A DNA stretch of 64,000 bases from Flavobacterium sp. ACN2 (GTDB lineage: Bacteria > Bacteroidota > Bacteroidia > Flavobacteriales > Flavobacteriaceae). The notes beneath the pieces are model-generated. The model ran no database searches, was not told the DNA's origin, and was given only the letters and a program-made list of their open reading frames with translations. The stretch covers positions 108,719 to 172,718 of the forward strand of contig NZ_MRCM01000012.1 of NCBI RefSeq assembly GCF_002303885.1, written 5' to 3'. Shown piece by piece: positions 52,848 through 62,854 of the stretch. Numbering within the stretch: the first letter of the stretch is position 1; each line of letters starts with the position of its first letter. The translations under genes and the position numbers were made by a program.

Positions 52848-55800
52848 ATGACTAAGAAGTTCTTAAAGAAAACGGCAATAAGTATTACGACATTATTTCT
52901 ACTTTTAATAATTGTGCTTACAATTGTTCCGTATGTCTTTAAAGACGAAATAACGGCGAAATTAGAAAGTATAGCCAATGAGAAACTAGATGCCGAAGTA
53001 CGTTTTGATCAGATAGGTCTTTCCGTTTTTAAACATTTTCCGGCATTGACCATTTATGCTAAAAATGTGAGCGTATTAAGCAAAAAGAAACAGTTTGAAG
53101 CTGTAAGCATTGTAAAAGCAGGAAGAGTGTCTGCGGGTCTGAATTTTTACAGTTTATTGAAGGGAAAGATTGTTTTAGATGCCGTATATCTTGATGAAGC
53201 AGATTTAAATCTTGAAATAGATTCTAAAGGAAACGCCAATTTTAATATTGTCAAACCTTCTAAATCTGTAGATACAGCAAAGACAGAATTCAATATTAAA
53301 AAGGTTGTTATAAAGCAAACTAATATATCATACAATGACAGAAGCGCACTTTTAAAATTTAAGGTTCAGGATTTGAACTATAAAGGCAAAGGTGATTTAA
53401 GTGCAGATTTATTTGATCTTGATTCTAATGTAAAAATTAAATCATTCGATTTTAGCTTAAACGGTGTCGATTATGTGCGAAATAAACCTATCAATGCTGA
53501 AATAATCACTTACATAGATGCTAAAGCACTTAAGTTTAAATTTGAGCGTAATGTTATCCGCATTAAAAATTTTCCGTTCTCATTTAATGGACATTTTGCA
53601 TTTATAAAAGGAGGATATGACTTTGATTTGCGTATGCAATCGAAAAATTCTACGTTAGAAGAAATGCTGTCCCTTGTGCCTCCAGCTTACGATAAGTGGC
53701 GTGAAGAGATGACCATTAGCGGTAATATTGATTTTAGGATTTTTGCACGCGGAAGGTATATGCAAGACCTTTCAGAAAAGCCAATTGTTTCTGCTGATTT
53801 ACAAATTAACAACGGTACAATTGCTTATAAAAGAATAAAAGATCCAGTAAAAGATATTAATATATCAGCCAAAGCAGAGGTTAAAGAGTTAGACATTAAT
53901 AAATTAAAGTTTGATTTAGATAATTTGTCATTTAATCTGGATAAAAAGAAAACGACAGTTAATTTCCATTCTGAAGGTTTTAAAAAGCTAAAAATTAAAA
54001 CGGCTGTAAAAGCCGATTTAGATTTGGCAAAATTAAAAGAAGCCTTAAATCTTAATCAGAATGATATTCGTGGAGATATTGCTTTGGATTTAAAAGCCGA
54101 CGGTATTTTTTTAAGAGATTTAGGTTTTAGTCCGCGTTTAAATAAAGTAGATACGATCATTAAAAGCATTCCTAAATTTCAGCTAAATCTTAGCCTAAAA
54201 AATGGATATCTTCAAAACATAAAGAAAAAAGATGCAGTAAAAAATATTCACCTAAATCTAACGGTGACAGCAAAAGACAGTATTTTAAGAAACGTTTCGG
54301 CTAAAATAGAGAATTTGAATGCTGAAGCTCTTGGCAATTTTGTTCGAGGACGATTCGAACTCCATAAGTTATATCCTTTTACTGTAGATACCGAATTGGA
54401 ATCTAAAATCAATCTGGCAGAAGTGCACAAATTTTATCCTCTAGATAGTTTAGAAGTTAAAGGAGATTTAAATTTAAAAGCAAGCATGCATGGAATTTTA
54501 AACCGCAAACAGAAAAAATATCCATCCTCAAAAGCAGTGGCAAGTATTAAGAATGGGTATTTGAAATCACTCAAATTTCCTAATATGCCAGTTGAAAATA
54601 TAAATCTAAATGCTGCGATAGCAAGTGATAGAGGCACTGGAGAAGATTTAAATGTGAAATTACAGCAAGCAGAATTTGTTCTGGCAGGATCGCCTTTTAA
54701 AGTACAGGGAGAGGTTAGTAATCTTTACGATTTGGTTTACAATATAAAAACTCAGGGAACATTGGATGTTGGTAAATTAACCCAGATATTCCCCATTAAA
54801 GATTTGAGCATTTCGGGAGTTATCCAGACCAATCTTATTGCTAAAGGATCTAAAAAAGATATAGATGCGAAAAATTATGAAAATATTAAAAACGGGGGTA
54901 AGCTAGAAGCACGAAATTTAGTGATTAAGAGCGCCATGTTTCCTGAACCCTTTGAGATTTCTAAAGGAACATTTAAGTTTTTTAAAGATAAGATGCGCTT
55001 TGAAGAATTTAATGTTACTTATGGTAAATCTGATATTGTATTAAATGGATACATCCATAATATTTTAAGGTATGTTTTTAATAGAAAATATCTACGCGAG
55101 TCTAACGAAAAGCTCAAAGCAGATATTAATCTATCGAGCAATCAGATTGATGCAAACGAGTTTTTTGATATGATTGCAAAGTATACAGACCAGAAAGCCG
55201 AAGAAGAAGTAGCTCAAAAAACAGATTCTATACCTGTAATTGCAGTTGCTAAAAACAGCAATGCAAAGAATAAAAACTACGTAATTAGAATTCCTAGTAG
55301 CGCCGATCTAAAAATCGCAGCAAAAGTCAATAATCTTCAATTTGATACTTATAAGATTAAAGATTTTGTTGGAACTCTAGTGGTTAATGATCGTAAAGTT
55401 CAGGTAACAGAAGCCGCTTTTAATATGGCAGGAACTAAAATAGCCATGACCGGTGATTATAAAGCCCAGCATCGTCGTTTAGCGAAGTACAATGCAAATT
55501 TTAAAGCTAGCAATTTTGATATCCAACGCGCTTATGCTGAGATTCCGATTTTTGCCGAATTGGTAAGTATGGCTAAAGATGCCTATGGATTGGTATCGGT
55601 TGATTACCAGCTAGGAGGAAGTATCGATCAGAATATGGATATTGACTTTAAATCTATTGAAGGCGAAGGAACATTGACCCTAGAGGATATTAAATTTAAA
55701 AATTTCAAGATTTTAAACCACGTAGCCAAAAAAGCAGATGCTGCAGATTTGGAGAAAGCAACTTTTAATAAAATTGCCATTCATTCGGCCATAAAGAATA

Positions 55801-56105
55801 ATGTAATGACTATAACGCCGACAACCATGAAAATGGCTGGTTTTAGGGCGAAGCTTGAAGGGCAAGTTACTATGGATGGCAAAATAAATGTCGGATTTCG
55901 CGTAGGGTTGCCACCAATGGGACTTATAAATATTCCGATGAAAATTACAGGAACGGCAGATGATTTCGAAATTTCGACCGGTAAGTTTAAAGAAGACGCA
56001 ACTTTTGCAGAAGAGAGTGAGCTGAAAAATTTGCGTCCGGAACGCCGCAGGCCTAGAGAGAAAGATTCTTTGAACACATCACATTCAAATGCTGAAAATC
56101 CGTAG
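52848..56105 (+). CDS. AsmA-like inner-membrane protein
   Basis: A 1085-residue protein with one N-terminal membrane helix (about 7-29, SITTLFLLLIIVLTIVPYVF) and a very long periplasmic part rich in amphipathic beta strands. The start (KLESIANEKLDAEVRFDQIGLSVFKHFPALTIYAKNVSV without the break) is the AsmA-type opening, and the C-terminal 250 residues resemble the AsmA_2 domain. Such proteins are related to bridge-like lipid carriers and are thought to move phospholipids between membranes. It ends in a basic, low-complexity tail. It stands alone. Confidence 0.88.
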   Translation: MTKKFLKKTAISITTLFLLLIIVLTIVPYVFKDEITAKLESIANEKLDAEVRFDQIGLSVFKHFPALTIYAKNVSVLSKKKQFEAVSIVKAGRVSAGLNFYSLLKGKIVLDAVYLDEADLNLEIDSKGNANFNIVKPSKSVDTAKTEFNIKKVVIKQTNISYNDRSALLKFKVQDLNYKGKGDLSADLFDLDSNVKIKSFDFSLNGVDYVRNKPINAEIITYIDAKALKFKFERNVIRIKNFPFSFNGHFAFIKGGYDFDLRMQSKNSTLEEMLSLVPPAYDKWREEMTISGNIDFRIFARGRYMQDLSEKPIVSADLQINNGTIAYKRIKDPVKDINISAKAEVKELDINKLKFDLDNLSFNLDKKKTTVNFHSEGFKKLKIKTAVKADLDLAKLKEALNLNQNDIRGDIALDLKADGIFLRDLGFSPRLNKVDTIIKSIPKFQLNLSLKNGYLQNIKKKDAVKNIHLNLTVTAKDSILRNVSAKIENLNAEALGNFVRGRFELHKLYPFTVDTELESKINLAEVHKFYPLDSLEVKGDLNLKASMHGILNRKQKKYPSSKAVASIKNGYLKSLKFPNMPVENINLNAAIASDRGTGEDLNVKLQQAEFVLAGSPFKVQGEVSNLYDLVYNIKTQGTLDVGKLTQIFPIKDLSISGVIQTNLIAKGSKKDIDAKNYENIKNGGKLEARNLVIKSAMFPEPFEISKGTFKFFKDKMRFEEFNVTYGKSDIVLNGYIHNILRYVFNRKYLRESNEKLKADINLSSNQIDANEFFDMIAKYTDQKAEEEVAQKTDSIPVIAVAKNSNAKNKNYVIRIPSSADLKIAAKVNNLQFDTYKIKDFVGTLVVNDRKVQVTEAAFNMAGTKIAMTGDYKAQHRRLAKYNANFKASNFDIQRAYAEIPIFAELVSMAKDAYGLVSVDYQLGGSIDQNMDIDFKSIEGEGTLTLEDIKFKNFKILNHVAKKADAADLEKATFNKIAIHSAIKNNVMTITPTTMKMAGFRAKLEGQVTMDGKINVGFRVGLPPMGLINIPMKITGTADDFEISTGKFKEDATFAEESELKNLRPERRRPREKDSLNTSHSNAENP

Positions 56106-56145
56106 GACAATTATTCATTTTGCTAATAAGTTTGGTACGGAAAAA

Positions 56146-56751
56146 TCAATTTGATTTATAATGATGCTGATACCAGATATTCAGTAAACTGTTCTTCTTA
56201 TGAAGGAGGACAGTTTTTTGAGATTTTAATCTTGAAGAAAGGTCAAAAGGATCAAACCCGAGATCTTTTAAAAAAGTTTTGACAGTATTTTTTGAAGGTG
56301 TATGGTCGCCTGCAAAATAGATTTCATCTTTGCTTTTGGTTACGAGCGACGTTTTTTGAGGCTGTAGCATTACTGGACTGAAAAGCTTTACAACATAAGC
56401 CTTAGGTAGCAGTGAAGCTGTAATCTGAAAAGTAAGGGCACTAGTAATGCTTGATACGAGAAGTTTCGGATTAAATATCAGTCCGCTGGTATGTACAATG
56501 ATTTTGCCCGTCATGTCCGGCAACATTCCAATAGTTTTCTCGAGATCTTCTCTTGGAACAAAAAGTATGATAACATCTCCCATAGCAGCTTCCTGAAGAG
56601 AAACTAGTCTGGCATTACTTATGCTTTCAGTCGTTTGCTGTATGAAGGAATTGCCTCGAGGATGATTAATAAGAATTTCATAACCTGCAGATGAGGCTCT
56701 CTGTGCCAGTTCTAGTGTAAGGCTTCCAATGCCTATAATTCCTATTTTCAT
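56146..56751 (-). CDS. NAD(P)-binding Rossmann protein (F420-dependent oxidoreductase-like)
   Basis: A 201-residue protein with an N-terminal Rossmann fold (GIIGIGSLTLELAQRASSAGYEILI) and a domain arrangement like NADP:F420 oxidoreductase or pyrroline-5-carboxylate reductase-like proteins (PREDLEKTIGMLPDMTGKIIVHTSG). Flavobacteria are not known for F420, so the natural substrate is unclear. The C-terminal 30 residues are basic and unrelated to the family. It is convergent with the AsmA-like gene. Confidence 0.82.
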   Translation of the reverse strand: MKIGIIGIGSLTLELAQRASSAGYEILINHPRGNSFIQQTTESISNARLVSLQEAAMGDVIILFVPREDLEKTIGMLPDMTGKIIVHTSGLIFNPKLLVSSITSALTFQITASLLPKAYVVKLFSPVMLQPQKTSLVTKSKDEIYFAGDHTPSKNTVKTFLKDLGFDPFDLSSRLKSQKTVLLHKKNSLLNIWYQHHYKSN

Positions 56752-56878
56752 ACTTTTATCTTTTTAGTATTGCTTCTATTGAGAATATATACTAAAGTTA
56801 TTACAAGAATTTGATTTACAGTACAGTATTTCTACCTGTTTTTAAATTTTTTGTAAGCAATGGAAGTTTTTTAGGCGC

Positions 56879-56915
56879 AAAAAAAAAGGAAACAGCTTAA
56901 TAGATGTTTCCTTTT
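56879..56915 (-). terminator. Terminator of the beta-helix protein gene
   Basis: AAAAGGAAAC (56884-56893) pairs with GTTTCCTTTT (56906-56915); the A run from 56879 gives a U run for minus-strand RNA. Confidence 0.85.
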
Positions 56916-56939
56916 AATTTTTAATATGTCTTTAAAAAA

Positions 56940-58226
56940 TTATTTGCCACTCGATGCAGTAATCTTTCCTATTTGAAGTCTAAAGTCAGGTCTTTTTGCA
57001 TTGTAAATGTCAACAAAAGTTTCCTTATTATCAGTTTGTGAGTACACATTTGAAAATATAGTATTGCCATACCAGTTTTCTAAATCAGAATTATCTGTTT
57101 TATTTTCTGTAAAGATGTTACCTGTACACTGGTTGAAAAACATTTCTTCAAATTTGATTTTCTTTAAGTTCTCACCATTTACTACTGTTTGGCTATCTAG
57201 TAAAACCGCTGGGTTGAATCCAGAAATCACACTTCTTTTAAGCTCTAGAGCGGCGTTGTCTGCTACGTAAACAGCTTCTTTTATAAGACCAGCCTGAATG
57301 TCGGCTTTGATATTTTCACTGTCATTTAAAAGAGTAAGGTTTGATGCAGAAACGAAAGTAGATTTTCTTGTAAAGTCTGTTTCGCTTTTCTTTTCATAGG
57401 CTTTCACTTCTAAACATCTAGAACCATCTCTGTTACTTGACAAATAAGAAGATCTAACTGCTAATGAATTATAAAGACGACATTGCGTTCCTTGCGTCAT
57501 TTTAAAATCATCATTTATAGATTTGTACGAAACCAATTGAGAAGCATTAAGATCTCCGCCATAAAAAGCAAATGAATCACCTCCTGAAAAGCTCACCATA
57601 ATGTTTTCCAATACCGTTTTGTTTCCAGCTCCTGCAACAGTTAGTCCATTAAAACTATCTGCTCCTTTTACTTTTCGGCCAGCAAATTCAATACGAATAA
57701 ACTTTAATACTCCAGAGCTGCTAGCTGCATTGTCTCCTCCATATGCAGTAAGAGAAGGGTCAAGATCCATGGTATAAGAACCAGCTCCACCAAATTTATT
57801 GATAGGGGCATCTCCTAAAACTACAAGACCACCCCAGTCGCCCGCTTTTTTCATGCTAGCGTTTGAAGTGAAGATGATAGGATCAGTTTCCTGTCCCTCT
57901 GCCATAATTTTGGCTCCTTTTGTTATAATAAGAGTTCCTTTGCTTGCTGCATCGCCAATAATTACCGTACCTGGATCAATAGTCAGAACGGCGTTATTTG
58001 TTACATATACATTTCCTTGAAGGATGTATACATTTTTTTTCATCAGTTTGGTGTTCTGTGTGATATTTCCAGCCAGTATTTGGTTGGCATCTTTAGACTC
58101 CGTTTTCTGCGGTTTGAATTCTGTCCAGTTGTCCAGCCAGTTCGCATATCCGATAATTCCCTTTTCCTGCTGTGCGTTCACGCCTGCGGCAAGTAGCAGA
58201 CAGATCATTAGAGTAATTTTTTTCAT
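56940..58226 (-). CDS. Secreted beta-helix-like protein of unknown function
   Basis: A 428-residue exported protein; the signal peptide ends at residue 19 (AAGVNAQ). The segment GNVYVTNNAVLTIDPGTVIIGD followed by GTLIITKGAKIMAEGQ is the ladder-type repeat seen in Bacteroidota secreted proteins with parallel beta-helix or adhesin-like folds. There is no type IX secretion C-terminal domain. The true function is unknown to me. It stands alone with its own terminator. Confidence 0.75.
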   Translation of the reverse strand: MKKITLMICLLLAAGVNAQQEKGIIGYANWLDNWTEFKPQKTESKDANQILAGNITQNTKLMKKNVYILQGNVYVTNNAVLTIDPGTVIIGDAASKGTLIITKGAKIMAEGQETDPIIFTSNASMKKAGDWGGLVVLGDAPINKFGGAGSYTMDLDPSLTAYGGDNAASSSGVLKFIRIEFAGRKVKGADSFNGLTVAGAGNKTVLENIMVSFSGGDSFAFYGGDLNASQLVSYKSINDDFKMTQGTQCRLYNSLAVRSSYLSSNRDGSRCLEVKAYEKKSETDFTRKSTFVSASNLTLLNDSENIKADIQAGLIKEAVYVADNAALELKRSVISGFNPAVLLDSQTVVNGENLKKIKFEEMFFNQCTGNIFTENKTDNSDLENWYGNTIFSNVYSQTDNKETFVDIYNAKRPDFRLQIGKITASSGK

Positions 58227-58534
58227 AGTATTTGGGGCTATTTGTAATGGTATTTTTTTTGGCTCTTTTAAAACTGATTATAAAGTTTTTTTGCTTTCGT
58301 AATAACTGGAGATAATATATCTGATCAGCGACTAAAAGGAAATTTTAAATCTTTTTTCTGAAGAGCTTCTAACAAAAATAAGCAAAAAGATCAGACTTTG
58401 CAGGGCTTTACTAATATTTAACATTTGTTGAAGCTAAGCTTAATATGCGTAAGGTCTTTCATCCTTCAATATTAATTTAAGTTTGATTTTTTTAAGTTAA
58501 AAGCAATACATTTGATTTTATTCGAATTATAAAA
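58227..58534. other. Divergent intergenic region, 308 bases
   Basis: It separates the beta-helix protein gene and a plus-strand hypothetical gene. AT-rich, no gene, no strong palindrome. It presumably contains both promoters; I could not pick a confident -7 element. Confidence 0.5.
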
Positions 58535-59176
58535 ATGGGATTAGATTACGATTATAGAATATATATTAAGAAAGAGAGGCTTAATAGAGCTTTACAATTC
58601 ATTTATGAGCATTCAGAAAAAGAGAGAGCATCATTTGAAATAATCAATAATCAGCTGTACAAAATTGACCGCTATGCTAATGGCGAAATATCCAAAACCT
58701 TACTTGAAAACTTAGGGATAAATCAGAGGGTAGATACTTGTATTTTAGTAGAAGAGGATCAGACGATAATAGAGTATTATCTGTATGATTTGACTCAAAA
58801 TTACACACCCGATTCTGCTGATGAATCTGACTTTATTGATTTTTACAAAGGCGCAAAGGACAAATGGTGGATCGGCAATATTGAAATTTACATTAATGAC
58901 TATTCTTCAAAAATAGAGGATTGTATTGAACTTCAATTTTGGGCTGTCACTAGTGATATGAGTCGTCTTTTTGCTAAATCAAAATCAATTGACAAATACT
59001 TTAAAGAGTTTTGCAGAGCTATAGAAGCAGATTATGGTTGTATTTATATGGAAGACAGCGGATACAGACTTATATGGGCAAAGGGGAAAGAATACAGCCT
59101 GACAGTACCAATTCTTTGGAATAGTTTTGAAGAACATGGTTTTGTAAAAGTAATCGGTGATGTTTTAAAACTATAA
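58535..59176 (+). CDS. Hypothetical protein, immunity-protein-like in appearance
   Basis: A 213-residue soluble acidic protein with no signal peptide or membrane helix. The opening MGLDYDYRIYIKKERLNRAL is of a kind seen in small Bacteroidota proteins annotated as immunity or SMI1-type, but I cannot place it in a family. No partner toxin is next to it. It appears to be a single-gene unit ended by the hairpin at 59357. Confidence 0.6.
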   Translation: MGLDYDYRIYIKKERLNRALQFIYEHSEKERASFEIINNQLYKIDRYANGEISKTLLENLGINQRVDTCILVEEDQTIIEYYLYDLTQNYTPDSADESDFIDFYKGAKDKWWIGNIEIYINDYSSKIEDCIELQFWAVTSDMSRLFAKSKSIDKYFKEFCRAIEADYGCIYMEDSGYRLIWAKGKEYSLTVPILWNSFEEHGFVKVIGDVLKL

Positions 59177-59356
59177 AACATTAATAAAATCATTTAGAAG
59201 ATAGTGCTGAAAATTAATTTTTGATAGCATTTGTAAAAGATTGTAATGTTAAACAAAATTAAATGGGAGTTGTATTTAGAATTAATATTTCTCACTAAAA
59301 GGCATTAGCAAATCCTTTTATGGAAGAAAAATAAAATTGATCGTTACGAAAGTTAC

Positions 59357-59386
59357 AAAAAGCTTCAAATTTCTATGAAGCTTTTT
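59357..59386. terminator. Bidirectional terminator between convergent genes
   Basis: AAAAAGCTTC (59357-59366) pairs with GAAGCTTTTT (59377-59386), with A and T runs on the two sides, so it can serve both the hypothetical gene and the alkaline phosphatase gene. Confidence 0.85.
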
Positions 59387-59444
59387 GTTTCTAAAATTCT
59401 TTATCTAATAGGTCTTGTGCCCAACAATACTTTGAATTTTCTAT

Positions 59445-60851
59445 TTAAGATTCCTTTTCAATAGAAGCTTGAAGCATTAGATAATGAAGATCTTTATTCT
59501 GTACAAAGGGCTTCAGCAGTTCGCTTCCAGGACCATACATGGCCAATTCAACATAATCTCCAGAATGATCCATACTGATCCATCCTACATTATTATGCTT
59601 TTTCTGAATTTCTGAATAGGCTTTGAAAGGTAATTTTTTATAATTATATAGGCCATCTTCTTGCTTTTCAAGGCCAGAATAGAAATCCTTTAGATGCTTT
59701 GCTTCGTCATCTGTCAAGCTAATTTTATTGGTTTCTTTAATCCAATCCTTAATCTGCTGCAGATTGAAATCGGCATGAATAGAATTTAAAATGTATTCGT
59801 TGGTGTATTTATAGTCTGCAATGCTGTCAAAGTTTTCTTTTGCATTAGCGCCATAGATAAGTCCCGGATTTGCATTTCCGTGATCGGTTGTAATGATTAC
59901 AAGGGTTTCTTTGTCTTTTTCGGCAAAATCTATAGCTGTTTTAACCGCTTCGTCAAAAGCGAGCTGGTCATGAATCAGCGCAGCAATATCATTGGCGTGC
60001 GCAGCCCAATCTACTTTTCCTCCTTCAATGAGTAATACAAAACCATTTTTATGGTCTTTCATCTGGTCAATTGCCGCAGCACTCATTTGAGCAAGTGTAG
60101 GTGTTTTTTGTAATTCTGGTATATTGTTTTGATCGATCGTGTAGGGAAGAGCTCCAATGGCGAAAACACCTAAAGTTTTCCCTCCTTTTTTAATGTTTTC
60201 TAGATCCGATTTTTCTTTTAGTACCTGATAGCCTTTTTCTTCATAGATTTTATAGATATCTTTTTTGTCTTTTCTTTTTGATGGATTGAAGAATTCATCG
60301 CCTCCTCCCATCATAACATCAAATCCAAGTTCGGCATACATTTCGGCAATTTCATTTTCGGCATTTCTGCTGTCCGAGTTCACACAGAACCCTGCGGGAG
60401 TGGCATGAGTAATGGTAACCGTAGTAACACAGCCTGCTTTTTTTCCTGCATTTTTAAACTTTTGCCAGATCGGAAGAAATTTTTCGCCATTTGGACCAAT
60501 ATTCAACACACCATTTTTCACACGATGCCCACCTCCAAAAGAAGAGCTCGCCGCCGCAGAATCTGTAACTGGAGAACTGGCAGAGGCTGTGTCCATTAAG
60601 GCTCTTGAGACTTTATTCTCTTTATAAAGATTAATCCACTCCGTATTTTTGCCTAAAACATGTTGAGAGTAGAGATCCGCCATCTGAAGTGTTCCACAGC
60701 TCATTCCGTCGCTGATCAGGAAAATGATGTTCTTTGCTTTTTTTGCTTTCTTACTTATGGCCTCCACATCGTTTGCTAGGATAACGGAAGGGCCAAGGGT
60801 GAATAGCCCTGCTAGTGCTGAGGAGCCTTTTAAAAATCTGCGTCTGTTCAT
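59445..60851 (-). CDS. Alkaline phosphatase (PhoA family) with Tat-type signal
   Basis: A 468-residue exported phosphomonoesterase. The N-terminus MNRRRFLKGSSALAGLF carries a twin-arginine motif, so it is folded in the cytoplasm before export. Catalytic features are D48 in FLISDGMS, the nucleophile S98 in VTDSAAASS, D/H residues in VLLIEGGKVDWAAHANDIAA and ITTDHGNANP near 320. It releases phosphate from organic esters, usually induced by phosphate starvation. It is likely a single-gene unit. Confidence 0.94.
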   Translation of the reverse strand: MNRRRFLKGSSALAGLFTLGPSVILANDVEAISKKAKKAKNIIFLISDGMSCGTLQMADLYSQHVLGKNTEWINLYKENKVSRALMDTASASSPVTDSAAASSSFGGGHRVKNGVLNIGPNGEKFLPIWQKFKNAGKKAGCVTTVTITHATPAGFCVNSDSRNAENEIAEMYAELGFDVMMGGGDEFFNPSKRKDKKDIYKIYEEKGYQVLKEKSDLENIKKGGKTLGVFAIGALPYTIDQNNIPELQKTPTLAQMSAAAIDQMKDHKNGFVLLIEGGKVDWAAHANDIAALIHDQLAFDEAVKTAIDFAEKDKETLVIITTDHGNANPGLIYGANAKENFDSIADYKYTNEYILNSIHADFNLQQIKDWIKETNKISLTDDEAKHLKDFYSGLEKQEDGLYNYKKLPFKAYSEIQKKHNNVGWISMDHSGDYVELAMYGPGSELLKPFVQNKDLHYLMLQASIEKES

Positions 60852-61065
60852 TAAGATAAATTTAGTAAAAGGTAAAATAAAGACATTTTAAAATTTAATG
60901 CAATGATGTTGCGTTAAATTATTGTTTTGTTTTGATCTGAAGATATTATAAGAATTAGATATTAGAGTAAAATTAAATGTGCTTCCTATGGAAAATTACC
61001 ATGAAATCAGGTATTTTATTGTGTATATGATGTCTGTAAATTTGTTCCCAATCAAAATAATCACA

Positions 61066-62424
61066 ATGAAAGCCAATATTCCAAATAGTATTACATCAAA
61101 AAAAGGTGTTTTTTTTAAAAATGAGAAATCCAGTTTGTTAAAACAGCTTTTTTATGTACTGTTTCTGCTTCCATTTATGGCAGTCGGACAAAAAGCACTT
61201 GTTCCTGGCGGTAAGGACATCAATACAAAGTATATTAAGCCAGAAAAATCACTCTACACTGTTTATTATGTTAAAGGTACAGAGTGGAAGAATATGGGAG
61301 CATTAACTTATGACATTACTTTGACTAATAACCAACTGACGTTGAATAATACTTTTACCCCAAAAGACAACGGAGCTCCTACAACGCGTATTAGTACAGC
61401 AGATGCGCAAACGCTTAGAGCTATAAGTTATGCTGATGAGACTAAGAACGCAAAATTAAATCTGAACTTTGCTGAAATCATTACGGGTAATTACTATTCT
61501 AAGAAAACTAAAAAAGACAAAAAACTAAAGCTTCAGCCTAAAGAAGAATATTTTGACTTCAATTGGTCCGATCATTTAATTACGACTTTACCATTAGATG
61601 TAGGGTATAAAGCACGTTTTCCGCAGTTTTATTATAATGATGGGTCAGATGTGCTTGTTGAATATTATACTATTAAAGAAGTAAAAAGTTTTGTCTACAA
61701 TTCTCCGAGAACAGGTAAGCACGAGACATGGCTTGTTTCAGTTTTGGAAGAGAGCACTAACGCTACTTATAATTATGCTATAGACAAAAAAGATCATCGC
61801 CTATGGCAACGCGAAATGTCTATGGCTAATGGAATGTGGGAAATTACAGTTAACGAAGAATTAGATTATCAGCCTATTAAAAACAAATTTAACAAGGAAG
61901 AAGTTGCAAAGCAAATCTCCAATGGTAATAGTGTTATAATTGGGACAGCCTATGCCAGATCTGACTCAGGTAAGAGATTGGGCGGGTTGGTGAATACTGC
62001 TAAGAAACAATATGCGCCAAGAGGTACAGAAATTACACTTTTTCCAAGTTCAGCTTATTATGAAGAATGGGCAGAGGTCAACAAGAAAATTCGCAAGCAA
62101 AATAAAATGCCAGAAGTGCCTTTGAACAGTGATTTCGGCTATTCTATCAAAAAAACTAAAGTATATGATGATCAAGGACATTTCGAGTTTATGGATTTAA
62201 TGCCGGGCACTTATATTGTTATGGTTAGCTTTGATTTTACCAACTCCTATAATTATTCATACGTATCTGGATATACAAACTACTACAATTATTATGGATA
62301 TCAAGGTTCTTCAACAAATTATGGTACCGCAAAACAATCTTATTCTGATAAGGCCAATATTGAGAAACGTGTGACTATAGATAAAGATGGCGATAAAAAA
62401 GAGGTGAATTTGAAAGAGATTTAA
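61066..62424 (+). CDS. Exported hypothetical protein with Tyr/Asn-rich segment
   Basis: A 452-residue protein using the start at 61066 (MKANIPNSITSKKG); the frame extends to 60979 but that part lies in promoter-like sequence. A membrane-targeting segment (QLFYVLFLLPFMAVGQ) acts as signal peptide. I do not recognise the family; the middle part looks like DUF3108-type beta structure. Residues near the C-terminus are rich in Tyr, Asn and Ser (SYVSGYTNYYNYYGYQGSS), possibly a surface-exposed loop. A very strong terminator follows. Confidence 0.7.
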   Translation: MKANIPNSITSKKGVFFKNEKSSLLKQLFYVLFLLPFMAVGQKALVPGGKDINTKYIKPEKSLYTVYYVKGTEWKNMGALTYDITLTNNQLTLNNTFTPKDNGAPTTRISTADAQTLRAISYADETKNAKLNLNFAEIITGNYYSKKTKKDKKLKLQPKEEYFDFNWSDHLITTLPLDVGYKARFPQFYYNDGSDVLVEYYTIKEVKSFVYNSPRTGKHETWLVSVLEESTNATYNYAIDKKDHRLWQREMSMANGMWEITVNEELDYQPIKNKFNKEEVAKQISNGNSVIIGTAYARSDSGKRLGGLVNTAKKQYAPRGTEITLFPSSAYYEEWAEVNKKIRKQNKMPEVPLNSDFGYSIKKTKVYDDQGHFEFMDLMPGTYIVMVSFDFTNSYNYSYVSGYTNYYNYYGYQGSSTNYGTAKQSYSDKANIEKRVTIDKDGDKKEVNLKEI

Positions 62425-62504
62425 TTGAATAGCTAAACAATAAAGCAAGGAATCATAGCTGAATAGATTTTTCATTATATATGAATAGATAGAATTGAGG
62501 AAAG

Positions 62505-62563
62505 ATTCATAAAAAAAGAAACAGGTTGTAGTGGTGCTATAATCTGTTTCTTTTTTTATGAAT
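62505..62563 (+). terminator. Long perfect-stem terminator
   Basis: Twenty-base arms (62505-62524 and 62544-62563) are perfectly complementary, contain AAAGAAACAG / CTGTTTCTTT and enclose a 19-base loop. It follows the 452-residue protein gene by 80 bases. Confidence 0.85.
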
Positions 62564-62854
62564 ACATGTCTTGTTTATAAAGTAAGGTAAGCAGAATATT
62601 ATTCAATTAATTATAGAATACTTATACTTTGTGGCGGCGGGTGAGTCTTGGTATAGGAAAAGTGAGTTAAAAAAATGGTTTCATTTTATAATTTGCAACA
62701 TGATAAAACTTGTTTTATTATGTTAAAATGTTTTTGTAAGATAACTTTGAAACGAGTTAATGAATTATTAAGATTACAAGTGCTACATCTAGAATAATCC
62801 TCGAATGTAGCTACCCATGCAAAAACAATAATTGTAAAATTAAATCTTGAAATT
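62564..62854. other. Upstream region of the beta-barrel gene
   Basis: AT-rich, 291 bases. It contains a GC-rich spot, GTGGCGGCGGGTGAG (62631-62645), that stands out from its surroundings, and an AT-rich promoter-like stretch near 62690-62760. No gene and no recurring repeat seen. Confidence 0.4.

Noticed and set aside
56940..60851. Phosphate-starvation gene cluster around the alkaline phosphatase
   Set aside because: The neighbouring beta-helix protein and hypothetical protein show no phosphate-related motif, lie on mixed strands and have separate terminators. A Pho-box could not be recognised.
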